Shown: positions 7,004-13,760 of the stretch, one piece after another
How positions within the stretch are numbered: position 1 is the first letter of the stretch
Layout of the letters: each line of letters starts with the position of its first letter
Assembly: GCA_051744365.1 (NCBI GenBank)
Contig: JBNJCX010000035.1
Span: 1 to 18,090 of the forward strand
DNA: 18,090 nucleotides
Direction: 5' to 3'
Source: Gudongella sp051744365
Lineage (GTDB): Bacteria; Bacillota; Clostridia; Tissierellales; Tissierellaceae
Notes under the pieces: generated by a model
The model's database searches: none
Told to the model about the DNA's origin: nothing
The model's input: the letters and a program-made list of their open reading frames with translations, nothing else
Made by a program: the position numbers and the translations under genes

Positions 7004-7594
7004 CTAGAGAAACAATGAAATTGCAGTATATATAAGTAATAGAGCCATTACAGTATTTACAACCTTGTGGTGTTTTGACATAAATAGCTGGAATACAGAG
7101 CCGAACAATCCCCAGCTTACAGTTGACAGAAATCCCAGAGTTGCCATTACAAAGGCAAAAACCATCAACACCAGAGGTGATGAGTAATAGGGAACGATAA
7201 AGGTAGATGCTGTGGTCACTCCGTATATTATACCCTTGGGATTTACAAACTGGAGCAGAAAACCTTTACTGAAGGTTGTTGTTCTCTTTCCTTCATCAGA
7301 TGATGCTTCAGAGGGAGGCCTGCTCTTAAAGGTCTTCCAGGCAAGCCAGGTTATGTATGCCGCTCCCACAAATGTCATATAGGGCTTTATCATTGGTATA
7401 AAGCTGAAAAGGGTTTTGCTGAAGAGATTGCTGAGAACTAAAACCAGGAAAAAACCTGCATATACACCGTAGTTGAAGTGGATGCTTTTTTTTAATCCAT
7501 ATCTGCTGGCATTTGACATTGACATAATATTGTTTGGGCCCGGTGTGAATGTAGTGATAAATACATATGATAAAAATGCAGTCAGATTTGGCAT
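7004..7594 (-). CDS. LysE/RhtB-family amino-acid exporter
   Basis: A 196-residue, very hydrophobic protein of the length and six-helix pattern of LysE/RhtB carriers, which export amino acids or derivatives by proton antiport across the cytoplasmic membrane. Family signatures are FTPGPNNIMSMSNASRYG near the N-terminus (PGPN at about 18-21) and FVNPKGIIYG in mid-protein. The central charged loop (RPPSEASSDEGKRTT) is the usual cytoplasmic linker. The ATG has AAGGAGTG upstream on the minus strand, and a strong promoter lies 45-73 bases upstream. Substrate cannot be assigned: homologues handle lysine, threonine, homoserine or cysteine-pathway compounds. Confidence 0.94.
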   Translation of the reverse strand: MPNLTAFLSYVFITTFTPGPNNIMSMSNASRYGLKKSIHFNYGVYAGFFLVLVLSNLFSKTLFSFIPMIKPYMTFVGAAYITWLAWKTFKSRPPSEASSDEGKRTTTFSKGFLLQFVNPKGIIYGVTTASTFIVPYYSSPLVLMVFAFVMATLGFLSTVSWGLFGSVFQLFMSKHHKVVNTVMALLLIYTAISLFL

Positions 7595-7638
7595 AAAAAC
7601 ACTCCTTGCTGTGGTTTAAAGAACTGAAGTATCTTACA

Positions 7639-7667
7639 ATTTTATCTTAAATATTGATGGGTGTCAA
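7639..7667 (-). promoter_or_regulatory. Sigma-A-type promoter of the LysE-family gene
   Basis: On the minus strand TTGACA (7667-7662) is followed by a 17-base spacer and TAAAAT (7644-7639). Both boxes are at or near consensus. An ATTGA/TCAAT inverted repeat (7653-7668) overlaps the -35, so a repressor or LysR-type site is possible. Confidence 0.82.
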
Positions 7668-7746
7668 TCCTATGGAAATCTAGAAAATAGGGGCATGGCT
7701 ATAGAAATAGTCTGAGTATATATAAAAAAATGAAGGAAGTGATTAT

Positions 7747-8691
7747 ATGAGCATCAAAAAAGCTATATATTACCTGGCAACAAAGGACGGTGTGGATCAT
7801 GTGGCAAGGCCTGTGTTCAGGGAACTGGGAAAAATCATCCAGTTTGATAAGCTTGACATTGAGGTAGATGGAAAGTCTGTGTTGAGATATATAGACGAGG
7901 AAGAAAATATCTTTGATTTTGTACAGACAGAAAAAGTGGTATGTCATGACTACAGAAGGTATTTACCGGTTATGAAGGAAAAGCTATCAGATTATCATGT
8001 AGCCGGGCTTATAACATGGCACGAAGGAGACAATGCACCGGATGGAATCTTGTCTGTACATACCACAGGAGATGTCGAAACTGGAAGCTTTGGAAAAGCA
8101 AATCCAGAATTTATGCATAACCTGCTGGTGGCCCTTGAGAGGAACCGACGGGAGGAGGGTCTTGAGGACTTTTTTGTCACAACTGAGGCAACACACTGGT
8201 CAGGCATAGTCTATGGGGACAGTACACCGGAGATGATTATGGAATACAGTGTTCCCATTATGGATATTGAAATTGGAAGCAGCGAAGACAGCTGGAACAA
8301 CGAGGGTGCGGCAAAAGCACTGGCTAAATCCCTTCTGGAAATCTTCAATAGCGATGGGCTGGTACTGAAGAATGTATTATGTGCAGGGGGAACGCATTTT
8401 GAAAGAGGATTTTCGGGAGAGCTTTTCACAATCTGGGAAGGCAATGGATACGGAATATCCCATATTATCCCTAATCAGTGGCTTGTTACAGGAGAATATG
8501 AAAATGAATCAGGAATGAAAAAGCTAATGGACTGTGTGGAGTCAATTGATGGAGGAATCCAGGGGATTGCAATGCATGACGGGCTCAAGGGAGTATACAA
8601 GCAGCAGCTGAGAAATTTAGGGGAGAAACTGGGAGTTCCGGTCTTCAAGCATCAGTTTTTGAGAAAGCCTGAAAAGATTCAGTGGAAGTAA
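7747..8691 (+). CDS. DTD2-type (archaeal/plant GEK1) D-aminoacyl-tRNA deacylase homologue
   Basis: The 314 residues follow the DTD2 family pattern throughout: HEGDNAPDGILSVHTTGD (92-109) matches the archaeal H-S-S-E...LTVHTPGN block, EATH (147-150) matches EATHHGP, DIEIGSSEDSW (173-183) matches FVEIGSTEEEW, and AGGTHFERGFSG (213-224) and ISHIIP (237-242) match GGGHYAPRFT and GHIxPK. Known DTD2 enzymes hydrolyse D-amino acids, including aldehyde-modified ones, from tRNA and are described from archaea and plants. Several signature residues differ (second His of ATHH is Trp; GGGHY is GGTHF), so activity may be altered. The ATG is preceded by GAAGGAAGTG. It stands alone, divergent from the LysE gene. 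Family call strong; reaction inferred. Confidence 0.85.
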   Translation: MSIKKAIYYLATKDGVDHVARPVFRELGKIIQFDKLDIEVDGKSVLRYIDEEENIFDFVQTEKVVCHDYRRYLPVMKEKLSDYHVAGLITWHEGDNAPDGILSVHTTGDVETGSFGKANPEFMHNLLVALERNRREEGLEDFFVTTEATHWSGIVYGDSTPEMIMEYSVPIMDIEIGSSEDSWNNEGAAKALAKSLLEIFNSDGLVLKNVLCAGGTHFERGFSGELFTIWEGNGYGISHIIPNQWLVTGEYENESGMKKLMDCVESIDGGIQGIAMHDGLKGVYKQQLRNLGEKLGVPVFKHQFLRKPEKIQWK

Positions 8692-8887
8692 TCAGCAGAG
8701 AAGGTGTATCCTGTAATAAAAATCGATGAAATCCTGAAGCTTATAATTTGACAGGTTTGTAACAATATATGGCTAAGAAATAACTTTCAATAAACATCTA
8801 ATAAATTGATAGAAGTGAATATAATCTGGGTATATACTCAATAAGTATAAGCTAAAACATCCATATAGCTATAGGGAGAGTGATGTT
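8692..8887 (+). other. 196-base intergenic leader upstream of the first paralogue
   Basis: A/T-rich and without an open frame of note. It holds TTGACA (8749-8754) with no good -10 at standard spacing and a perfect TATAAT (8820-8825) without a good -35, so promoter activity is likely but unplaced. GGGAGAG lies just before the ATG at 8888. Confidence 0.4.
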
Positions 8888-9346
8888 ATGAGTATATATA
8901 ATGAATTAAGATCGGATTTATGGGAACTTGCATGCAACCTGGACAGGCATACCAGAAAGAAAATGGAGCTTAAGGTTTATTCGAATATAATCAACAGGAT
9001 GGAACATTTATGCAATGACTACAATGAGTGCGGAATATTTATGGATGACATGTCTAGAACTATCAAGGAATTGAAGGCAAAGGAAGGTGACCTAAAAAGA
9101 GAAGATATAAGGTCGCTTAAAAAAGTAAGACGTGACATTGAATCCTATCTGGTGGAAGAACATAATTTGGTTAAAAAGGGTAAATACATGTTCAGGTATA
9201 TGACTGCAGGAATTGTTGCAGGAAGTATAATTGGGTATTTCTTTATGGACTTTGTGATAGTAGGTACTTTCCTTGGAGCTCTGGTAGGAATTGGAATAGG
9301 GACCAAGCTTGATCATGATGCTGCAAAAGATGGAATCCAGATATAG
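8888..9346 (+). CDS. Paralogue A: small helical protein with C-terminal membrane hairpin (152 aa)
   Basis: I do not recognise a named family. The N-terminal two-thirds is charged and helical; Cys42 and Cys48 lie in HLCNDYNECG. Residues 105-139 form two Gly-rich membrane helices joined by a short turn (AGIVAGSIIGYFF, then VGTFLGALVGIGIG), resembling a glycine-zipper hairpin. It aligns without gaps to the products at 12277 and 12760: Cys48, His92 (EHNL), Leu94 and Gly98 coincide in all three, and all end in Ile. It should be inserted in the cytoplasmic membrane with the helical stalk on one side. A GGGAGAG ribosome binding site precedes the ATG, and a terminator follows, so it is monocistronic. 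Function is unknown. Confidence 0.85.
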   Translation: MSIYNELRSDLWELACNLDRHTRKKMELKVYSNIINRMEHLCNDYNECGIFMDDMSRTIKELKAKEGDLKREDIRSLKKVRRDIESYLVEEHNLVKKGKYMFRYMTAGIVAGSIIGYFFMDFVIVGTFLGALVGIGIGTKLDHDAAKDGIQI

Positions 9347-9357
9347 TGTTAGGAAAT

Positions 9358-9392
9358 AGAGCCGGATTTAAATGTGCGGCTTTTATTTTTTT
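9358..9392 (+). terminator. Terminator after paralogue A
   Basis: AGCCG (9360-9364) pairs with CGGCT (9377-9381), extended by A-T and G-T pairs, and is followed by TTTTATTTTTTT up to 9392. Confidence 0.82.
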
Positions 9393-9423
9393 GTTAATAA
9401 TGAACAAAAATCAACTTAAATAT

Positions 9424-9432
9424 TGATATAAT
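9424..9432 (+). promoter_or_regulatory. Extended -10 promoter for the stalk-domain protein
   Basis: TGATATAAT is an exact extended -10 (TGN-TATAAT) 39 bases before the chosen start. No clear -35 is seen, which extended -10 promoters tolerate. Confidence 0.6.
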
Positions 9433-9471
9433 GATATTGTACATGAGGAAAACTTAAAAGGGGTGAAATTG

Positions 9472-10509
9472 ATGGTTAAGGCCAAGTATTCAAGAATCTG
9501 CAAATTGATTTTGATGTTTTCAATGTTTATGGTATCATTTTCGGGAGTCTCATTTGCTGAAGGTGAGATTTACGATGTCATTGGGTATACTGATTCGGTT
9601 GATTTTACCGTTTCAAATGTAATTGATACCTTTGATGCTTCCAAGATTGACAGTGCATTCGATGCAGGTCTTGTTGCCGAAGCACCCGTGGAAATTACCC
9701 TTGAAAATGATGGTGGTTCAAGCTTCGGAGCCTACAGGCTGGAGGAGATTGGCGAAGACCGTTACGGGTACAATCCCGATGACCAATTGGATATTATTGG
9801 CGAGGTCCAGACAAGGATCCCCATAGAGGGTGCCCAGAAGGATCAATATGGAAGATATAAACCCGATGACCTGGAGGAAGTGACTCTAGATATAAGTGAG
9901 CTTGATAAATATGAATACCAGAGCATCACCTATCTTTCTGGAGCAAAAATTTTCATTGAAGAGCCTGGGGACTATTATGTTATGTTTAGAATTAGGGCCA
10001 CAATGGGAGCAACCGAAGCATTTATCAAGGTGGTCGAACCTGAAGAACAGGCTGAGGAAGCAGAAGCACAGCCTCAGGAAAATGTTGAAGCCATGTCTTC
10101 AAATGCCAGAATTATTGTTGATGGAATTGAAGTAGACTTTGATGCATACAATATCAATGGAAATAACTTCTTTAAATTGAGAGATTTGGCATACGCATTA
10201 AGTAATTCAGAAAAACCTTTTGATGTGATCTGGGATAACGATGAAAGGGTAATAACTATTACAACGGGAAGCTCTTATACTGAGGTAGGTGGAGAGATGA
10301 CTGAAGGTGATGGAGAAATGAAGAATGGAATCCTTAATAGGGATCCTGTGCAAAAGGATGGGGAGGTAATTGAACTACTTGCCTACAATATCGGCGGCAA
10401 TAATTATTTCAAGCTGAGGGATATAGCAAGTGAGCTGGACTTCGGAGTCACATGGGATGCTGAAACCAAGACCGTTGAAATATCTACGGATAATGCTTAT
10501 ACAGAGTAG
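9472..10509 (+). CDS. Secreted protein with two copper-amine-oxidase-N-like stalk domains
   Basis: I chose the ATG at 9472 because AAGGGG (9458-9463) is 8 bases upstream; a GTG at 9463 would overlap that site. The product (345 aa) starts with a signal peptide ending near VSFA-EG. The middle part is unrecognised and acidic, ending in an EEQAEEAEAQPQE linker. The C-terminus has two related stalk modules: VDGIEVDFDAYNINGNNFFKLRD and ELLAYNIGGNNYFKLRDIA, each followed by W-D-x-x-x-x-x-I/V-x-I. These modules are named after the amine oxidase N-domain but are not enzymatic; in clostridia they occur on exported proteins, often as wall-associated parts. No catalytic domain is seen. It converges on the lipoprotein gene. 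Confidence 0.88.
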   Translation: MVKAKYSRICKLILMFSMFMVSFSGVSFAEGEIYDVIGYTDSVDFTVSNVIDTFDASKIDSAFDAGLVAEAPVEITLENDGGSSFGAYRLEEIGEDRYGYNPDDQLDIIGEVQTRIPIEGAQKDQYGRYKPDDLEEVTLDISELDKYEYQSITYLSGAKIFIEEPGDYYVMFRIRATMGATEAFIKVVEPEEQAEEAEAQPQENVEAMSSNARIIVDGIEVDFDAYNINGNNFFKLRDLAYALSNSEKPFDVIWDNDERVITITTGSSYTEVGGEMTEGDGEMKNGILNRDPVQKDGEVIELLAYNIGGNNYFKLRDIASELDFGVTWDAETKTVEISTDNAYTE

Positions 10510-10515
10510 TAGAAC

Positions 10516-10546
10516 AAAAATCAGACCCGACTCGGGTCTGATTTTT
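10516..10546. terminator. Perfect bidirectional terminator between convergent genes
   Basis: A 31-base near-perfect inverted repeat: AAAAATCAGACCC pairs with GGGTCTGATTTTT around a five-base loop. It gives a GC-rich stem with a T-tract on both strands and so serves the stalk protein (+) and the lipoprotein (-). Confidence 0.92.
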
Positions 10547-10556
10547 GATATGAAAT

Positions 10557-11273
10557 TTATGGCTCAAATATTGTATAATCCTTGGGTATCTCAAAGAGAC
10601 TGGTATCAACTGAATCAGTGATTTCCTCAATCACCCACTGAGATAAGAGTCCTTCGCTGCTAATTTCAATACCCACCAGATTATTATCGTCAAAAAAGTA
10701 TCGCATGGTTCCTTCTCCAAGGGCATACTCCTCAAAACGTCTGGATTCCCCCATAAATTCAGCAGTTCCACTTTCGGAATAAACCATTTCATCCGTATCT
10801 AGAACCTCACCTTCAACCTCTGTAAATTCCGATGCCTGATCAGTGTCTTCAGGAAAGACCATAACCATTTTCTGCTCATGCATTACCATATACAGTTTAC
10901 CATCCTTCTGAACAGTTGTACTTTTAGCCAGCTCAGAGTCAAAAACTGTGGCAAAATTATCGCCATCAACTGCAGTTGTAACAGTAGCATCATATTCCTG
11001 TCCATCAATTGTGGTAATGGTTCTGTACTTCATTGTATACTTATTTCCCTTCATAATGTCGGCATATGCTGCTGACAAAAGATTTTCCTGAGGTTCATCT
11101 TCAATGGATTCCTCCTCCTGTGGTTCTTCAGACTCAATTGGGTTCTCCTGAGAAGCAGGGTTGTCTGCTTCCATGCCTTTATCTTCTGGTTCCGTCTGAG
11201 ATCCTCCACTGCAGCCTGTTATGGTCAATGATAGGATAATCATAAGGCCAATAAGCACTATTGATTTTTTCAC
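10557..11273 (-). CDS. Uncharacterised lipoprotein with acidic linker
   Basis: I start at GTG (11273-11271), giving MKKSIVLIG, because GGAGG lies 9 bases upstream; an in-frame TTG at 11282 would abut the Shine-Dalgarno and is unlikely. The 238-residue product has a type II signal peptide with lipobox TITGC (Cys21), so it should be anchored to the outer face of the membrane. An acidic Pro/Glu/Ser linker (about 22-65) leads to a beta-rich domain of about 170 residues with alternating strands (YTMKYRTITTIDG, KLYMVMHEQKMVMVF). It may resemble the LolA/LppX-like fold of lipid-binding lipoproteins, but this is only a pattern impression. Possible sensor or carrier; function unknown. Confidence 0.88.
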   Translation of the reverse strand: MKKSIVLIGLMIILSLTITGCSGGSQTEPEDKGMEADNPASQENPIESEEPQEEESIEDEPQENLLSAAYADIMKGNKYTMKYRTITTIDGQEYDATVTTAVDGDNFATVFDSELAKSTTVQKDGKLYMVMHEQKMVMVFPEDTDQASEFTEVEGEVLDTDEMVYSESGTAEFMGESRRFEEYALGEGTMRYFFDDNNLVGIEISSEGLLSQWVIEEITDSVDTSLFEIPKDYTIFEP

Positions 11274-11302
11274 ACCTGTCAACCTCCTTTACAATTAAAT
11301 TG

Positions 11303-11338
11303 CTCTATTAAAAATAATATACCCTTTGATTTTATACA
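11303..11338 (-). promoter_or_regulatory. Possible promoter of the lipoprotein gene
   Basis: On the minus strand TTGCTT is followed by an 18-base spacer and TATATT, some 30-60 bases before the ribosome binding site. The -35 is a weak match, so the call is tentative and its edges are approximate. Confidence 0.35.
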
Positions 11339-11374
11339 TAAGCAAAGGGATAAAGTGAATTGCAGCTTGTCATA

Positions 11375-11383
11375 TGGTATAAT
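11375..11383 (+). promoter_or_regulatory. Extended -10 promoter of the coiled-coil/paralogue operon
   Basis: TGGTATAAT is an exact extended -10 element 35 bases before the ATG at 11418. It is the likely start of the 11418-13515 transcript. Confidence 0.6.
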
Positions 11384-11417
11384 TATATTAGAAAAGTGAA
11401 GGAAAGCAGGTGTAACT

Positions 11418-12239
11418 ATGTGTGCTCAAAAGAAATATCAGGATAATAAGAAACTTATAAAAACATATAACAGTCTCAGGAAAAGAGCCGCAAAGGCGAT
11501 CAAATCCAGGGATTACATGACATACCATGCTTATGTCCAGTACAAGACAAGATATGTTCTGAGCATAGGTGCACTGGAGCATGAATTTCTTCAGGTGGAG
11601 AACAATCTTCTGAGACTTAGAAGAAAAATTGAAATGATTCACAGTCTTTTGGATAAAAATGAAAAAGTAAATCTTAATGTGATTGAGCAGCTTGTAAACA
11701 AAGAATTTCAGGATGATCTGGATAAGCTGGAGGACATGGGTACGGATATAGAAATTGCCAATATCCTTAAAAATGAAAATACATTGAATATTAAGGATAA
11801 GAGAGAGCTGGAAAAGGTGTATTCTGAAATGGTACTGTCTCTTCATCCGGATATTAATCCTGAGCAGCTCAATAATAATGAAATAGACTGGGAAAAGATT
11901 TTATGGGTGTATGATTCATCAGATTTGGAGACCCTTGTTATGCTTAAAGAACTGCTGATTGATGATGCACCAGATAAAAATGAATATACAATGAACTCCA
12001 TTCAGCTGAAGAATAGAATTGAGGACCTAAAAAAAATTATTGCAAAGATAAATAGGGAAATTGATGACCTAAGAAATAACTTTCCCTTTGATTTGATTGA
12101 GCTCCTCGAGGACAATCAATGGATTGAAGATAGACAGGAGGAAATCAAGGAAAACACTGCTCTTTACGAGGAAGTGGAGGATGAGCTGGAAAAGCATATA
12201 CTCCAGATTCTCCCTGAAAGCACGTATTTTAAAAGCTGA
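11418..12239 (+). CDS. Coiled-coil protein with an internal J-domain-like HPD segment
   Basis: A 273-residue, highly charged, mostly helical soluble protein with no signal peptide. Heptad-like stretches occur at about 50-80 and 195-260. Between them, residues 127-180 look like a degenerate J-domain: a basic helix (LEKVYSEMVLSL), the tripeptide HPD (143-145) followed by INPE, then W-E-K-I-L-W-V-Y and DLETLVMLKEL. HPD is the loop through which J-proteins stimulate the Hsp70 ATPase. Many divergent Firmicutes J-like proteins share the LHPD-x-N-P...W...Y...DL-x-x-L pattern. The J-call is inferred from motif and helix order. It leads an operon with two membrane-hairpin paralogues 37 bases downstream, which may be its partners. 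Confidence 0.85.
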   Translation: MCAQKKYQDNKKLIKTYNSLRKRAAKAIKSRDYMTYHAYVQYKTRYVLSIGALEHEFLQVENNLLRLRRKIEMIHSLLDKNEKVNLNVIEQLVNKEFQDDLDKLEDMGTDIEIANILKNENTLNIKDKRELEKVYSEMVLSLHPDINPEQLNNNEIDWEKILWVYDSSDLETLVMLKELLIDDAPDKNEYTMNSIQLKNRIEDLKKIIAKINREIDDLRNNFPFDLIELLEDNQWIEDRQEEIKENTALYEEVEDELEKHILQILPESTYFKS

Positions 12240-12276
12240 CAATAAAAGGCTCACATAAAATCTGGAGGTATATATT

Positions 12277-12732
12277 TTGAAAATAGCTAAAGAGATACAG
12301 AAGGACATCAAAGAAATCTCACAATCCGTAAGAGATAAGGACAAGGTGATTATGGATATTCCTTTGTTTGAAAGGTTGGTAGATCGCTTGAATTTCTTTT
12401 CAGGTAAATGTGGTGAATGTTCAAGATTGCTTGAAGAATCGGGACCACATTTCAAGGAAATAAATGAAAACAATGGTGCAATGGGCAGAGATATGAAGAA
12501 GTTGCACAAAAACCTCAGGGAAGTTATGGTAAAGCACATGAGAAAAGAGCATAGACTTTACAGAACGGGACACTTTATGAGCGTATATGTACCCCTTGGT
12601 ATTGCAATCGGTGTAGCAGCAGGCTTCTTGTACGGGGAATTAATATCCTTGACCGTAGCTGGATTGGCTGCAGGGTATGTAATCGGTATGATAAATGAAA
12701 ACTTCGCAAAGAAAAAAGGAAGAAGAATTTAA
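12277..12732 (+). CDS. Paralogue B: CxxC helical protein with C-terminal membrane hairpin (151 aa)
   Basis: It starts with TTG at 12277, supported by GGAGG (12264-12268) 8 bases upstream. The helical N-terminal region contains Cys45-x-x-Cys48 (SGKCGECSR), then a long basic helix ending in KEHRLYRTG. Two Gly-rich membrane segments follow (PLGIAIGVAAGFLYG, about 106-120; LTVAGLAAGYVIGM, about 125-138) and a basic tail (KKKGRRI). It aligns gaplessly with paralogues A and C. The CxxC might bind a metal or be redox-active. A positive tail suggests both termini are cytoplasmic. The next gene starts 27 bases after its stop. No known function. Confidence 0.87.
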   Translation: MKIAKEIQKDIKEISQSVRDKDKVIMDIPLFERLVDRLNFFSGKCGECSRLLEESGPHFKEINENNGAMGRDMKKLHKNLREVMVKHMRKEHRLYRTGHFMSVYVPLGIAIGVAAGFLYGELISLTVAGLAAGYVIGMINENFAKKKGRRI

Positions 12733-12759
12733 TGTCAAAATTTCTGAAAGGGGAAGCCA

Positions 12760-13218
12760 ATGTCTGCAATTGAGCGAATAAACGATGCCTTGGATAATCT
12801 GGAACAGGGTCACCATGCCAGAACTGTAAAAAAGCTTGACACAAAGCTTCTTAGAGGAACTGGCATCAGATTTGATGAATTTTCAGATAAGTGTAAGGAA
12901 TGCAAGTCAATGCTAAAGGAGATGGACATTTACCTTAAGAAACTTGATGACATGGAGAATGAAATTGACAGGGATACCCTTAAAGAGCATTTCAAGGTTA
13001 AAAGCAGATACGTCGCACATCTAAACAAGAATCACGAATTGATACAGATGGGCCAGAATACAGGACTGTGGATGTCTCTCGGAGTAAGCATAGGGGTAGT
13101 GATGGGAATTACAACCTTTGACAACCTAGCTCTTGGTATTCCCATAGGAATGTCCATAGGTCTCCTGATTGGATCTCTAAAGGATGCTTTGGCTAAAAAA
13201 CAGAATAAGGTGATTTAG
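12760..13218 (+). CDS. Paralogue C: CxxC helical protein with C-terminal membrane hairpin (152 aa)
   Basis: Same plan and length as B: a helical start, FSDKCKECKSML with Cys45 and Cys48, a charged helix to about 90, NHELIQMG (His92, Leu94, Gly98), then a membrane hairpin with GxxxG-like spacing (SLGVSIGVVMGI and GIPIGMSIGLLIG) and a basic tail ending in Ile. B and C are closer to each other around the Cys motif (FS-x-KC-x-EC) than to A, consistent with a tandem duplication. The ATG follows AAGGGGAAG. It may form homo- or hetero-oligomers with B through the Gly-rich helices, an inference from helix composition. Function unknown. Confidence 0.87.
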   Translation: MSAIERINDALDNLEQGHHARTVKKLDTKLLRGTGIRFDEFSDKCKECKSMLKEMDIYLKKLDDMENEIDRDTLKEHFKVKSRYVAHLNKNHELIQMGQNTGLWMSLGVSIGVVMGITTFDNLALGIPIGMSIGLLIGSLKDALAKKQNKVI

Positions 13219-13260
13219 AAAGTTTATAAGCACATCTCATAAATGGAAAGGAAGAATATT

Positions 13261-13515
13261 TTGAATAGAGACGGCAATAATTCTAATGCAGACAATACCA
13301 ATCCCATAATGCCAGGAAGAAAATACAAACATTTCAAGGGCAATGAGTATCTTGTCATTTATCTTGCAAAGCATTCAGAGACAAGGGAAGACCTGGTGGT
13401 GTACAAAGCCCTCTATGGCGAGCAGGGTATCTGGGTAAGACCCTTGGAAATGTTCGGTGAAAAGGTTGAGGCAGATGGAGAAATGGTGTATAGATTCCAG
13501 CTGGTTGAAGAGTGA
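13261..13515 (+). CDS. DUF1653-domain protein
   Basis: Nearly the whole product is one DUF1653 domain: GRKYKHFKGNEYLVIYLAKHSE, then LVVYKALYG, WVRPLEMF and a final RFQLVEE. DUF1653 proteins are small soluble bacterial proteins of unknown role. I prefer TTG at 13261 (84 aa) because AAAGGAAG lies 6 bases upstream; the in-frame ATG at 13243 (90 aa) has no visible ribosome binding site. It is the last gene of the 11418-13515 group, about 40 bases after paralogue C, so co-transcription is likely although the domain is also widespread alone. Confidence 0.86.
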   Translation: MNRDGNNSNADNTNPIMPGRKYKHFKGNEYLVIYLAKHSETREDLVVYKALYGEQGIWVRPLEMFGEKVEADGEMVYRFQLVEE

Positions 13516-13656
13516 TTTAGACCAGCTTCGATGTACTTGGGACAATGAAATAGCTTTTCAGATGATTTCAAGAGAAACTGATGACTTATTATAAGCTTTT
13601 GAAAGATTACAAAGTGGTTAAAATTTGCAGTTAATCAAATATTTAGTGCAATAATG

Positions 13657-13700
13657 GAGTATAATGGGAGTAGGTGATAAATCCTGTAATACTCTTTTTT
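13657..13700 (+). terminator. Terminator-like hairpin ending the paralogue operon
   Basis: GAGTAT (13657-13662) pairs with ATACTC (13689-13694), with an inner AGG/CCT pairing, followed by six T residues. It lies 142 bases after the DUF1653 stop and 61 before the protease gene. It could end the operon or act as an attenuator in the protease leader, because a TATAAT occurs at 13660-13665. Confidence 0.6.
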
Positions 13701-13729
13701 GACGCGGATTTCATCTGTATGGGTATAAC
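13699..13729 (+). promoter_or_regulatory. Possible promoter of the SLH protease gene
   Basis: TTGACG (13699-13704) and TATAAC (13724-13729) are each one base off consensus, with a long 19-base spacer. They lie directly after the terminator and 32 bases before the ATG. Confidence 0.45.
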
Positions 13730-13760
13730 TCATATATGACTAAATTTGAGAGGTGCATAA

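Noticed and set aside
9463..9471. GTG at 9463 as start of the stalk-domain protein
   Set aside because: It overlaps the Shine-Dalgarno that serves the ATG at 9472.
10117..10509. Copper amine oxidase activity for the secreted protein
   Set aside because: Only the N-terminal stalk modules are present; there is no catalytic domain or topaquinone site.
11274..11282. TTG at 11282 as start of the lipoprotein
   Set aside because: It directly abuts GGAGG, leaving no spacing; the GTG three codons later gives a standard MKK lipoprotein signal.
13555..13633. Very short frame (about 17 residues) in the gap before the protease
   Set aside because: No ribosome binding site and no recognisable motif.
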